DNA of 64,000 nt from Clostridiales bacterium (GTDB lineage Bacteria; Bacillota; Clostridia; Peptostreptococcales; Anaerovoracaceae): positions 62,001 through 126,000 of the forward strand of contig QXXF01000003.1 in NCBI GenBank assembly GCA_009911365.1, read 5' to 3'. Positions 49,686-57,955 of the stretch are shown piece after piece. The notes below the pieces were generated by a model. The model had not been told where the DNA came from. It saw nothing but the letters and a program-made list of their open reading frames with translations, and searched no databases. The translations under genes were made by a program, and so were the position numbers. Positions within the stretch are counted from its first letter, which is position 1. Each line of letters begins with the position of its first letter.

Positions 49686-49760
49686 GTGCACATAGCAGAA
49701 TGCAAAGCTGCTAATCATAGCAGCCACATAAGATCGTAATTAAATACATCTTTTGTACAA

Positions 49761-49786
49761 TTTAGGCGGTAGCAGTACCGCCTAAA
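49761..49786. terminator. Perfect palindromic hairpin, probable terminator
   Basis: TTTAGGCGGTA (49761-49771) and TACCGCCTAAA (49776-49786) form an 11-bp stem with loop GCAG. Only TTTG follows, so as a plus-strand terminator it is moderate. Confidence 0.7.
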
Positions 49787-49962
49787 TTTGTTCTAACATG
49801 AGACAAAGCTATGGCAAGACTAAAAGCAGGCTTTGCTGAAATTCCGTCAATGCGGTCATAACCAGATACCTTATGCATTGATCAAGATATCCCCACTTGT
49901 CCATATTGACGGGACTTCAATAATTTTATACGAACATACAAAACGGAAAGGATATTTCAAAA

Positions 49963-51684
49963 ATGAAAAACAGTGCTTTGGCAGACTCAGGACTCAATAT
50001 GCTGGCCTCCTGGGCAGCATACATATTTACTGCCATCATGATCGGGATTTTTCCATTGTATTTTCATGACGATTATTTTGACATCATGCGCAGTAAGGTA
50101 AAATTCTTCGAAATTGTGGCCCTTGTGTTTCTAGTGAGCACCGTGTTCTTGATGGTTTTACAGATCATAATCGAATCCATCAAAGAAAAACAGCTGATGC
50201 TTCCTAAGAGGACCGTGCCTATCCATGTGTTGATCTTTGCGGGCTTGTTTCTTGTGGTCGTGTTTATTTCCGCATTCATGACCGACTATGGTCAAGAGGC
50301 TTTCTGGGGTGAATCAGGCCGCAGGACAACGGCCATTTTTTGGCTATTAGCGACTCTTGCCATCCTGATGGTGGGCAAGTACTTGAAGGCGGGTATGGGA
50401 TTGGTGTGGATCTTCCTGATCAGCAATGCGATCGTATTCCTGTTGGCTGTGCTGAACTTCTGGGGATTAGACCCTCTGGGCATGCACAAAGATTTGGATG
50501 AATCCCAAATTGCCACCTTTATTTCCACCATTGGAAACGTCAATATGAACGTCAGCTATGATTGCCTGGTTTATCCTATTGGCCTAGCCCTGTTTTATCA
50601 AAGCAGAGAGCGGCTTTCCCGCATCCTTTACGGTCTCTTTGTGGTCATAGGATGCTGGGGATTGTACAGCACCACAAGTGAAGGCTGGATTCTGGGCGTT
50701 GCCGGCGCTTTTGCCCTGCTTCTTTGGTTTGGCATGAGTTCTGTGGAAAATTTCAAGCATTACTGCGAGACTGCTATTTTATTTCTTGCCAGTCTTCTTG
50801 CCATGCAATATCTCAGTACTTTTGCGGTGAACCATGGTGTGACAAACCTGATGCTGCAGAAAAGTCAGTATCAGGAGGCAACTGTAACCGTCCTGCACCC
50901 TGCTATTTTATGGGGGATACTGGTGATTTTCGCTTTGGGTTTTGTTTGGGCGTTCTTAATTTCCAGGAAAGCCGGGCAGGAGCTGCAGACAGAGCGGACG
51001 GATGTGATTTTAAAGCGGGCCAGGCTGGTGTTCTTCGGCCTTTTGATCCTGGCGGTAATAGCAGGTATCATCTTAGTAGCTGCGGTTACTTCTAATCCAG
51101 CCATGGCAGAGGGAAATCCCATGCTGCAAAAACTGATCATCAATGATGCCTTTGGCAGCAGCAGAGGCTTTATCTGGCACAAGACCACCGGTGCGTGGAC
51201 ACAGCTGCCATTTGCGGAAAAGCTCTTTGGCTACGGCCCGAACTGCTATCGATACATGATTGAAAACGCCTGGGGCGATGAAGTGAAAAATTACTTTGGC
51301 GGTGCTGTTTTAGTGGATTCTCACAATGAATTCCTGTACATCCTTTCCACCTTAGGAATCGCAGGAGTCATCGGATACTTTGGATTGATGTTTTCCTATC
51401 TGGTGCGTTGCTTCAAAGGCGTGAAGGACAATCCGCTGCTGCTGTTAGGGGTGGCGGCCATCGGAGCTTCCCTGCTGCAGGGCTTGGTAAATAGCCCGCA
51501 GGTATTTTCCACGCCACTGCTTTTCATTTTGCTAGGCATCTTAGAAGCGATTTTCCGCAGACAGAAGCATCCAGAACTGGAATACGTGGAACCGCCACAG
51601 CAGAGCACAAAACCTTCTGAAACGAAAAAGCATCATAATAAAGGCAAAGGAAAGAAAAAGAAATCTGGAAAGAAACGGAAGTAA
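49963..51684 (+). CDS. O-antigen ligase/polymerase-like membrane protein
   Basis: A 573-residue membrane protein with about twelve helices and a large C-terminal extracellular loop, the plan of the Wzy/WaaL O-antigen ligase family. The loop region has FGSSRGFIWHKTTGAWTQLPFAEKLFGYGPNCYRYMIENAW and VLVDSHNEFLYILSTLGIAGVIGYFGL, in which GxGP and HNxxL-x3-xGxxG are family hallmarks. It would join or polymerise cell-surface glycans. A long basic tail (KKHHNKGKGKKKKSGKKRK) ends the protein. ATG 49963 is about 11 bases after AAAGGAT. It is followed after three bases by the HipA-like gene. No glycan cluster is present nearby, so the substrate is unknown. Confidence 0.88.
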   Translation: MKNSALADSGLNMLASWAAYIFTAIMIGIFPLYFHDDYFDIMRSKVKFFEIVALVFLVSTVFLMVLQIIIESIKEKQLMLPKRTVPIHVLIFAGLFLVVVFISAFMTDYGQEAFWGESGRRTTAIFWLLATLAILMVGKYLKAGMGLVWIFLISNAIVFLLAVLNFWGLDPLGMHKDLDESQIATFISTIGNVNMNVSYDCLVYPIGLALFYQSRERLSRILYGLFVVIGCWGLYSTTSEGWILGVAGAFALLLWFGMSSVENFKHYCETAILFLASLLAMQYLSTFAVNHGVTNLMLQKSQYQEATVTVLHPAILWGILVIFALGFVWAFLISRKAGQELQTERTDVILKRARLVFFGLLILAVIAGIILVAAVTSNPAMAEGNPMLQKLIINDAFGSSRGFIWHKTTGAWTQLPFAEKLFGYGPNCYRYMIENAWGDEVKNYFGGAVLVDSHNEFLYILSTLGIAGVIGYFGLMFSYLVRCFKGVKDNPLLLLGVAAIGASLLQGLVNSPQVFSTPLLFILLGILEAIFRRQKHPELEYVEPPQQSTKPSETKKHHNKGKGKKKKSGKKRK

Positions 51685-51687
51685 GCC

Positions 51688-52800
51688 ATGCTGTATGTGA
51701 TGTCAGGAGATAAGCCTGTTGTTGAGTTTGACGGCAATACGTATGAATACAATATCTTAGACAAAGCCCTCGCGCCTTTGTACATTACTAACCAGGGAAA
51801 TATCAGGCGGTGGATTGAGGAACGAGCAGTGGATCCTACAAGGGCCAATTCAAGAGCCGTGAAATCGGTCCAAGGCCTGTCGAAAAACGCTTCAGACTAT
51901 GTAACGGCCATGAAAGTTGACGCGGCTACCATCACAGATAATTACTGGATCAAAGACAGCAAAGACGCAAGATGCTATCAAGATGTCATGTTCCAAAAAA
52001 ACGACTTTTTTTCCTTGGCACTTGCCAGGGACAATCAGGCTCTGAACAAGAAAGCTTCCCGCACACCGGAGCTGACCAATATCGGACAGCAGGAAAAAGG
52101 ATGGCGGCTGGAACTAGGCGACTGGTGGCTATATAAAAACGAACCGACAAGAGAAATCGTATCCGAATATATCACCTGTCTGGTAGGAAAAGCGTTGGGA
52201 TATGATATGGCGGATTATTTCATCGAAAATAATGGTCCGTTGTTCATAAAATCCAGATGCTTCACAGGGAGAGCCTATAATCTGCACCACATTGACAGCA
52301 TTGTAGCTGACCATACGGAAGACGACACCTTTATCACAGATGATGATTATGGATACAATTATAGGACTCTATATGAAATTTCACCTCAGCTTGCCTGTCA
52401 GTATATTGACATCTGCGCCTTAGACGCGATTTGCGAGAATTTTGACCGGCATACGAAAAATTACGGCATCTTAACGGAGCGAGAAACCGGTAAAATCGTG
52501 AAGCTGGCACCGAACTATGACAACAATAACAGCTTACTGGCAAACACCAATCTGTCTTTAGATCGAAATTGCGGAGTCATGAAAATGTTTCTGAATTTCA
52601 TAGAAAAAGAGGGCATCGCAATTAATTTGCCAAACATAAGTCAAGACAACATAAAGGATATCGTTAAACATGCCTATTCAGAGGCCAGCTATTTCCAAGA
52701 CCAAATCGATTTAGCGGCAATGATTATTAATGGCATCGATTTACTAGCAAACCATGCGAAGTTCCTGGCTACTCCATCTCCCACACCTGCCGCAGGGTGA
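51688..52800 (+). CDS. HipA-like kinase-fold protein
   Basis: A 370-residue protein of the HipA-like kinase family. The C-terminal half has the catalytic loop ICENFDRHTKNYGI (Asp253, His255, Asn258) and the metal-binding ANYDNNNSLL-like APNYDNNNSLL (Asp278), as in HipA and phosphatidylinositol-kinase-like folds. The N-terminal half (residues 1-150) is less conserved and includes KGWRLELGDWWLYKNEPTREIVSEYITCLVGKALG, the ATP-binding lysine region. The start ATG 51688 lies three bases after the preceding stop, with GGAAG at the end of the upstream gene as ribosome binding site. No HipB-like antitoxin gene is adjacent. Its last 32 bases overlap the convergent MocR gene. A role as a stand-alone effector or regulator is inferred. 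Confidence 0.8.
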   Translation: MLYVMSGDKPVVEFDGNTYEYNILDKALAPLYITNQGNIRRWIEERAVDPTRANSRAVKSVQGLSKNASDYVTAMKVDAATITDNYWIKDSKDARCYQDVMFQKNDFFSLALARDNQALNKKASRTPELTNIGQQEKGWRLELGDWWLYKNEPTREIVSEYITCLVGKALGYDMADYFIENNGPLFIKSRCFTGRAYNLHHIDSIVADHTEDDTFITDDDYGYNYRTLYEISPQLACQYIDICALDAICENFDRHTKNYGILTERETGKIVKLAPNYDNNNSLLANTNLSLDRNCGVMKMFLNFIEKEGIAINLPNISQDNIKDIVKHAYSEASYFQDQIDLAAMIINGIDLLANHAKFLATPSPTPAAG

Positions 52801-54181
52801 GCATGATTTCCAGAAACGCTGTATCTGGGACCGTGGGCAGCCCTAGCAGCAGTTGGCTGTGGGGGCAGTTGGAAGGCTCCATGTACAGCACTTTTGTGGT
52901 ATAAAACCGAATACCGGCTTTTTCAGCCCTCTCGATCAGTTCGTCCTGAGAAAGAGGGCTTTTTACGTCCAGCAAAAGGTGGATCCCCGCTCCCTCGCCG
53001 GAAACCGCGATTCGATTTCCGAAGACTTGGTTCATGGCTGTCAGCAGAGCGGTCTGTTTTTTCCGGTAAATGGTCCGCAGCCGGTTGATGTGCCGCTCGT
53101 AATTCCCGGCCTCCATAAAATCAGCCAGAGCCAGCTGGTGCAAGGGCGGCACTTGTGCGTTGTACCGCTGATAATATTGGAAATAGCGGTTCAGCAGCGG
53201 CAGGGGAAATACGATATACGACAGACGCATGGACGGTGCTAGGGATTTAGAAAAGGTCCCCGTGTAAATGGTCCTGCCGTGGGGATCCAAGGACTGCATG
53301 GCCGGGATGGGGTTGGTATAATACCGCAGCTCACTGTCATAATCATCCTCGATCAAATAAGTGTCCCGTTCCTCAGCCCATTGGAGCAGCAGCCTGCGTT
53401 TGGCGATAGGCAAAACCGCACCAGTGGGAAATTGGTGAGATGGTGTCACGTACAACAAACTGGTCTTCAAATCCCGCAGCGCGTCCAAAGAAATGCCGTC
53501 CTTTTCCACCGGCACTGGATAAATTTGATAGCTGTGATTGATGAAAACCGCCCGGATCCCATCGTAACCCGGCTCCTCCATGGCAAAGCTCTTGCCCGGT
53601 CTGTCAAAGAGATTGGCGATGATTTCCATGGCGTGCTGCTGGCCGCAGGCAATGATCACTTGGGAAGGATCGCACGAAACTCCCCGGTTTCTCTGCAAAT
53701 AGCGACAGATTTCCAAGCGCAGAGCAGGTTCACCCTGGCGGCAAGGATACGCCAAGTGATCCGCTAGTTCCATGGCGGTCAAAGCGTTATTCATGCTCTT
53801 CCGCCAAGCGTTGTAAGGAAAGACCGAGTTGTCCATGGATCCATAGGCAAAATCATAGTGGGCAGGAGCCAGCTGGTCCGGCAGGGGTGAAGGCAGTGGA
53901 ATCGAGTGCCCTTTGCCTTTAGAAAGCTCCAAGGGAATCCCTTGAGGGATCTCGTTCACCAGAAAACCACTGCCAGCCCGAGGCTGGACATAACCTTCCG
54001 CAGTTAGCTGTTGATAAGCTTTGTCCACTGTGTTGCGCCCAACCGATAACTCCTCCGCCAGCTTTCTAGTGGCCGGGAGCCTCTCCCCCGCAGATAGGGA
54101 GCCGGAAAGGATCTCCCGGATCAAGGATGCGTAAATTTGCTCGTACAAAGGCGTGTCACTGGTTTTATCCACATATAGCAT
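52769..54181 (-). CDS. MocR-family (GntR/aminotransferase) transcription regulator
   Basis: A 470-residue MocR/PdxR-type regulator. A GntR winged helix at residues about 10-75 (LYEQIYASLIREILSGSLSAGERLPATRKLAEELSVGRNTVDKAYQQLTAEGYVQPRAGSGFLV) is joined to a fold-type I aminotransferase domain. The latter has YLIEDDYDSELRY and YTGTFSKSLAPSMRLSYIVFP, with the PLP lysine in FSKSLAPS. Such proteins bind PLP or amino acid-PLP aldimines and control genes of vitamin B6, GABA or amino acid metabolism. The ATG 54181 follows TAGGAGCCAATTAAA. It is divergent from a PNPOx-like gene, a common pairing, so that gene is the likely target. Its 3' end overlaps the HipA-like gene by 32 bases. Confidence 0.93.
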   Translation of the reverse strand: MLYVDKTSDTPLYEQIYASLIREILSGSLSAGERLPATRKLAEELSVGRNTVDKAYQQLTAEGYVQPRAGSGFLVNEIPQGIPLELSKGKGHSIPLPSPLPDQLAPAHYDFAYGSMDNSVFPYNAWRKSMNNALTAMELADHLAYPCRQGEPALRLEICRYLQRNRGVSCDPSQVIIACGQQHAMEIIANLFDRPGKSFAMEEPGYDGIRAVFINHSYQIYPVPVEKDGISLDALRDLKTSLLYVTPSHQFPTGAVLPIAKRRLLLQWAEERDTYLIEDDYDSELRYYTNPIPAMQSLDPHGRTIYTGTFSKSLAPSMRLSYIVFPLPLLNRYFQYYQRYNAQVPPLHQLALADFMEAGNYERHINRLRTIYRKKQTALLTAMNQVFGNRIAVSGEGAGIHLLLDVKSPLSQDELIERAEKAGIRFYTTKVLYMEPSNCPHSQLLLGLPTVPDTAFLEIMLTLRQVWEME

Positions 54182-54286
54182 TTTAATTGGCTCCTATCAA
54201 AAACTAATAATTGGCACTTCCATAAAGAACAATTTTATTGTATCCTTTTATTAAGAAAAACGCAAGGAAAACTGGGAGGTAAGAAC

Positions 54287-54757
54287 ATGGATCAGGAAAT
54301 GAGAAGAAAAGAAAAAGCGATGTCAAAGGAAGAGACGCTGGAGGTCCTGGAACAGGCCGAATACGGGGTGCTGGCGACCATCAGTGGCGATGACACACCT
54401 TATGCCGTGCCTATGAATTTCGTATACGTGGGTGACGTGATCTACTTCCACTGTGCGCTGGAAGGTCATCGCCTGGAAAACATCAAAGGCAATAACAGCG
54501 TGTGCCTGAACGTAGTGGATTCCGTGGTGCTGATGCCAGAAAAATTCAACACTCAGTACAGGTCAGTCACTGCTTTTGGAACCATCAGCATCGTGGAGAA
54601 CGAAGAAGAAAAGAGAAAGGGCATCAAAGCCATTGCGGACAAACTCAGCCCCGAATTTCCAAAAGAAGGCATGGAATACATTAACTCTGCGTTCCATAAC
54701 ATGCATGTCTTGCGGATGGATGTCACAAAAATGACGGGAAAAGCGACGAGAGGGTAA
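54287..54757 (+). CDS. Pyridoxamine-5'-phosphate-oxidase-like protein (NimA-type)
   Basis: A 156-residue split-barrel flavin-type protein, second member of the family in this window. Markers are EETLEVLEQAEYGVLATISGDDTPYAVPMNFVYVGDVIYFHCALEGHRLENI and KFNTQYRSVTAFGTISIVE, with the conserved HcA-x-eGhR segment that contacts the cofactor. ATG 54287 follows GGGAGGTAAGAAC. It is divergent from the MocR regulator and 12 bases before the EndoQ-UvrD gene, so it may be cotranscribed with that helicase. The MocR pairing fits a role linked to B6 or an amine; the biochemistry is unknown. It shares about a third of visible positions with the 15534 protein. Confidence 0.86.
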   Translation: MDQEMRRKEKAMSKEETLEVLEQAEYGVLATISGDDTPYAVPMNFVYVGDVIYFHCALEGHRLENIKGNNSVCLNVVDSVVLMPEKFNTQYRSVTAFGTISIVENEEEKRKGIKAIADKLSPEFPKEGMEYINSAFHNMHVLRMDVTKMTGKATRG

Positions 54758-54768
54758 GAGGCACGAAT

Positions 54769-57700
54769 ATGTATATCGCGGATCTTCACATCCACTCCAA
54801 GTACTCGAGAGCTACCAGCCGGGAATGCGTGCCCGAATATCTGGACCTATGGGCAGGCAGAAAGGGCATTCACATCCTGGGGACTGGAGATTTCACCCAT
54901 CCTGTTTGGCGGCAGGAGCTGAAAGAAAAGCTAGAGCCCGTAGAAGAAGGGTTTTACAAATTAAAACATGATTTCAAATCCGGGGATTCCATCATGGAAC
55001 CCCGATTTGTGGTGTCCGGAGAAATCAGTTCTATTTACAAAAAGAACGGGAAGACAAGAAAAGTCCATAACCTGATCCTTTTGCCCGGGTTGGAAGAAGC
55101 AGAGCAGCTGTCCCGCCGACTGGAAGCCATTGGAAACATTCACTCTGATGGTAGACCGATCTTAGGGCTGGACAGCCGGGATCTGCTGGAAATCACCTTG
55201 GAAACTTGCCCAAAGGCCATCTTTATTCCCGCCCATATTTGGACGCCCCATTTTTCCTTGTTCGGGGCATTCTCTGGGTTTGATACGATTGACGAATGCT
55301 TTGAAGATCTGACTGGTGAGATCCATGCCTTGGAAACAGGCCTGTCTTCCGACCCACCGATGAACTGGCGGCTTTCCGCCTTAGACCCCTACAACCTGGT
55401 TTCCAATTCCGATGCCCATTCCCCGGCAAAGCTGGGGCGGGAAGCGAACCTGCTGGATATCCCCCTATCCTACACTGGCTTGTATCAGGCCATACAAGAA
55501 GGGAAAGGGCTGGAAGGCACCATTGAATTTTTCCCAGAGGAAGGAAAATATCACATGGATGGCCACCGGAAATGCGATTTGTGCCTCAGCCCTTTGGAGA
55601 CAAAGGAGCATAGCGGCACCTGCCCGGTATGCGGCAAGAAAATCACCATAGGAGTTCTGCACCGGATCGAAGAACTGGCCGATAGACCGGAAGACTACCA
55701 AAAGCCAGAGGGCAAGCCCTTTGAAAGCCTAGTGCCTTTGCAGGAGGTCATCGCCGCGTCAACGGACAAATCGCCTACTAGCGTAAAGGTGAAACGCCAA
55801 TACGATGCCATGATCAAAGACTTGGGCCCGGAATTTTCCATCTTGCGGGATATGCCTTTGGAAGAAATCAAACACTGCGCAGGACCATGCATTGAAGAAG
55901 GAATCCGGAGGCTGCGTCAAGGTAAAGTGGAACGGATCCCTGGGTATGACGGAGAGTACGGAAAAATAAAGATCATTCGTAAAGAAGAGATTGAAGAACT
56001 GTGCGGCCAAGTGAGCCTTTTTGAAAGCATCGCCCTGCCGGCAGGAGCGGCAAAAAAGAAAGTACCAAAGAAAAAAGCGGCCCAAGCAGCCTCTGTAGCC
56101 GCACAAGCGTCTTCTGCCCTTTGTGCGCCCGCAAAAAATCTGCCCCAGCAGAAAGCCATCACATCATCAAAGCGATTCTTGGCAGTTATAGCTGGACCGG
56201 GAACTGGAAAAACATATACGCTGGTCCACCGCATTCAGCACCTGATCCAGCAGCAAGGCGTAAAACCAGTTAACATCACAGCTGTCACTTTTACCAACAA
56301 AGCGGCTGCGGAATTGCGCCTGCGGCTCCAGGCCTTGTTGGGGAAGAGAAAAATAGAAACCATGACTATCGGCACGTTTCATGCTATTTGCCTGAAACGA
56401 TTGAAAAATCAGGGCCAGGCTATTCGCCTGGCAGATGAGCAAAAGCAGCTAAAAATCGCTGGATCGGCAGCGAAAGAGTTAGATCTTAATATGTCGCCGG
56501 CAGCCTTGCTGCGCCAGATCTCTCTTTTGAAAAACAGCGGCCAGCATGGCGAAACCGCACCGGAATTGCTTAGTGCCCAGGATGCTGGGGAACGACTGGC
56601 ACATGAGGCAAGGGAGTTGTATGATGAAAAATTGCGGGCAGAGGGCTTGCTGGATTTTGACGATCTGCTGCGGAGAGCCTTGGAACTACCAACAGCAAAA
56701 GATAGCCTGCTTCTGGTGGACGAATTTCAGGATATCAGCCCGCTCCAGTACCAGCTGATTCAAGAGTGGAGCAAAGGGAGCCTTTTTGTTATTGGTGATC
56801 CGGATCAATCCATCTATGGTTTCCGAGGCTCTGATGCCCGCTGCTTTCAACGGCTGCGGCAGGACTATCCTCAGATGGAAACCATCCGCCTGGAAACCAA
56901 TTACCGTTCTACTGCGGAGATTTTGGACTGCGCGCTTCCGGTGATTAACCATAATCCTGGCAGCCAGCGAAGGCTGAAAGCTTTGGGAAACAGCGGTCAA
57001 AAGCCTTATTTGATCAAAGCGGAAAGCGATTTGTCAGAGGCTATCTTTATTGCCCAGGAAATCAACCGCATGACCGGAGGCATGGACATGATGGATGCGC
57101 AGAACTACGCCGTGGGCAGGGAAATTCATAGGAGTTTTTCTGACATTGCTGTGCTTTATCGGACCCGTCAGCAGGCGAAAATACTGGAAAATTGCCTGCA
57201 AAAAGAAAGCGTCCCTTATACTGTCACTGGTAAGGAGGCTTTTCTCGATGATCCTGTTGTCAAGGGGGCTATCGCATTTTTCCGCTGGTTGCTGCAGAGT
57301 GGAGAACTGCCAACAGACATTTTTGAGACTGATCCAGAAGAAACCTGCCGTTACCTCGCGGAACAGATTTCTGAGAATATAGAGAACCAGGCACCTGCTG
57401 AGACTCTAAAGGAGTGGAGCGAAAAAGCGGGATTTTCCAATCACGCGCCTTTAAAGCAATTGGCGGAAATGGCCCTTTTTTATGATCATATGAAAGAATT
57501 TTTGGACAACCTGCTTCTGGGAGAAGAGCAGGATCTAAAGCGAAATGCTGCGGGAAAGCTTTATAAAGCGGGAACCGTATCTCTGATGACGCTTCATGGA
57601 GCCAAAGGCCTAGAGTTTCCAGTGGTGTTTCTCTGCGGCCTAAAGGAAGACCGTTTTCCTGTGAAAAGCGGGGACTTGGAAGAGGAACGGCGGCTGTTTT

Positions 57701-57861
57701 ATGTGGGCATGACAAGAGCAAAGGAAGAATTGCTGCTTTTGACAGCCGGAGAGCCGTCCCCATTTATTGCGGAGATACCGCAAACTGCCATGGAGCGGCA
57801 GGAAGCCTATCAGAGAAGGCCAGAAAGCAAGGATGAACAACTATCTATCTATTTACCTTGA
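54769..57861 (+). CDS. EndoQ-like PHP nuclease fused to a UvrD/PcrA-type helicase
   Basis: A 1030-residue fusion. Residues 1-400 are an EndoQ/TIGR00375-type PHP domain: YIADLHIHSKYSRATS with metal-binding His7 and His9, GTGDFTHPVWRQELKEKLEP, IPAHIWTPHFSLFGAFSGFD, and SNSDAHSPAKLGREAN, followed by a zinc ribbon (Cys269, Cys272, Cys285, Cys288). EndoQ cuts 5' of deaminated bases such as uracil and hypoxanthine. After a basic, alanine-rich linker (about 425-455), residues 460-1015 form an SF1A helicase: Walker A AGPGTGKT (475-482), DEFQD (651-655), GDPDQSIYGFRGSD, LETNYRST, TLHGAKGLEFP and VGMTRAKEEL. All motors and metal motifs look intact. It would couple incision at damage with unwinding. ATG 54769 follows GAGGCACGAAT, 12 bases after the PNPOx-like gene. 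Confidence 0.9.
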   Translation: MYIADLHIHSKYSRATSRECVPEYLDLWAGRKGIHILGTGDFTHPVWRQELKEKLEPVEEGFYKLKHDFKSGDSIMEPRFVVSGEISSIYKKNGKTRKVHNLILLPGLEEAEQLSRRLEAIGNIHSDGRPILGLDSRDLLEITLETCPKAIFIPAHIWTPHFSLFGAFSGFDTIDECFEDLTGEIHALETGLSSDPPMNWRLSALDPYNLVSNSDAHSPAKLGREANLLDIPLSYTGLYQAIQEGKGLEGTIEFFPEEGKYHMDGHRKCDLCLSPLETKEHSGTCPVCGKKITIGVLHRIEELADRPEDYQKPEGKPFESLVPLQEVIAASTDKSPTSVKVKRQYDAMIKDLGPEFSILRDMPLEEIKHCAGPCIEEGIRRLRQGKVERIPGYDGEYGKIKIIRKEEIEELCGQVSLFESIALPAGAAKKKVPKKKAAQAASVAAQASSALCAPAKNLPQQKAITSSKRFLAVIAGPGTGKTYTLVHRIQHLIQQQGVKPVNITAVTFTNKAAAELRLRLQALLGKRKIETMTIGTFHAICLKRLKNQGQAIRLADEQKQLKIAGSAAKELDLNMSPAALLRQISLLKNSGQHGETAPELLSAQDAGERLAHEARELYDEKLRAEGLLDFDDLLRRALELPTAKDSLLLVDEFQDISPLQYQLIQEWSKGSLFVIGDPDQSIYGFRGSDARCFQRLRQDYPQMETIRLETNYRSTAEILDCALPVINHNPGSQRRLKALGNSGQKPYLIKAESDLSEAIFIAQEINRMTGGMDMMDAQNYAVGREIHRSFSDIAVLYRTRQQAKILENCLQKESVPYTVTGKEAFLDDPVVKGAIAFFRWLLQSGELPTDIFETDPEETCRYLAEQISENIENQAPAETLKEWSEKAGFSNHAPLKQLAEMALFYDHMKEFLDNLLLGEEQDLKRNAAGKLYKAGTVSLMTLHGAKGLEFPVVFLCGLKEDRFPVKSGDLEEERRLFYVGMTRAKEELLLLTAGEPSPFIAEIPQTAMERQEAYQRRPESKDEQLSIYLP

Positions 57862-57918
57862 AATTTCAACGTTTATACCTATTTTTCGTTGCAATATGGA
57901 AACCAACATAAAAACCTA

Positions 57919-57949
57919 TTGACTATATGGTAACCCGATAGGATATGAT
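57919..57949 (+). promoter_or_regulatory. Promoter immediately upstream of the GPH symporter start
   Basis: TTGACT (57919-57924), a 19-base spacer and TATGAT (57944-57949). The predicted start falls at or next to the ATG at 57956. The spacer is longer than ideal. Confidence 0.5.
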
Positions 57950-57955
57950 AAGGCT

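Noticed and set aside
48746-49705. Long minus-strand open frame opposite the Big2 protein gene
   Set aside because: It is a shadow of the lysine- and threonine-rich plus-strand gene, has no ribosome binding site and an implausible V/F-rich composition.
54200-54226. TTGGCAC in the MocR divergent region as a sigma-54 -24 element
   Set aside because: No GC/TTGC -12 element follows at the required ten-base distance.
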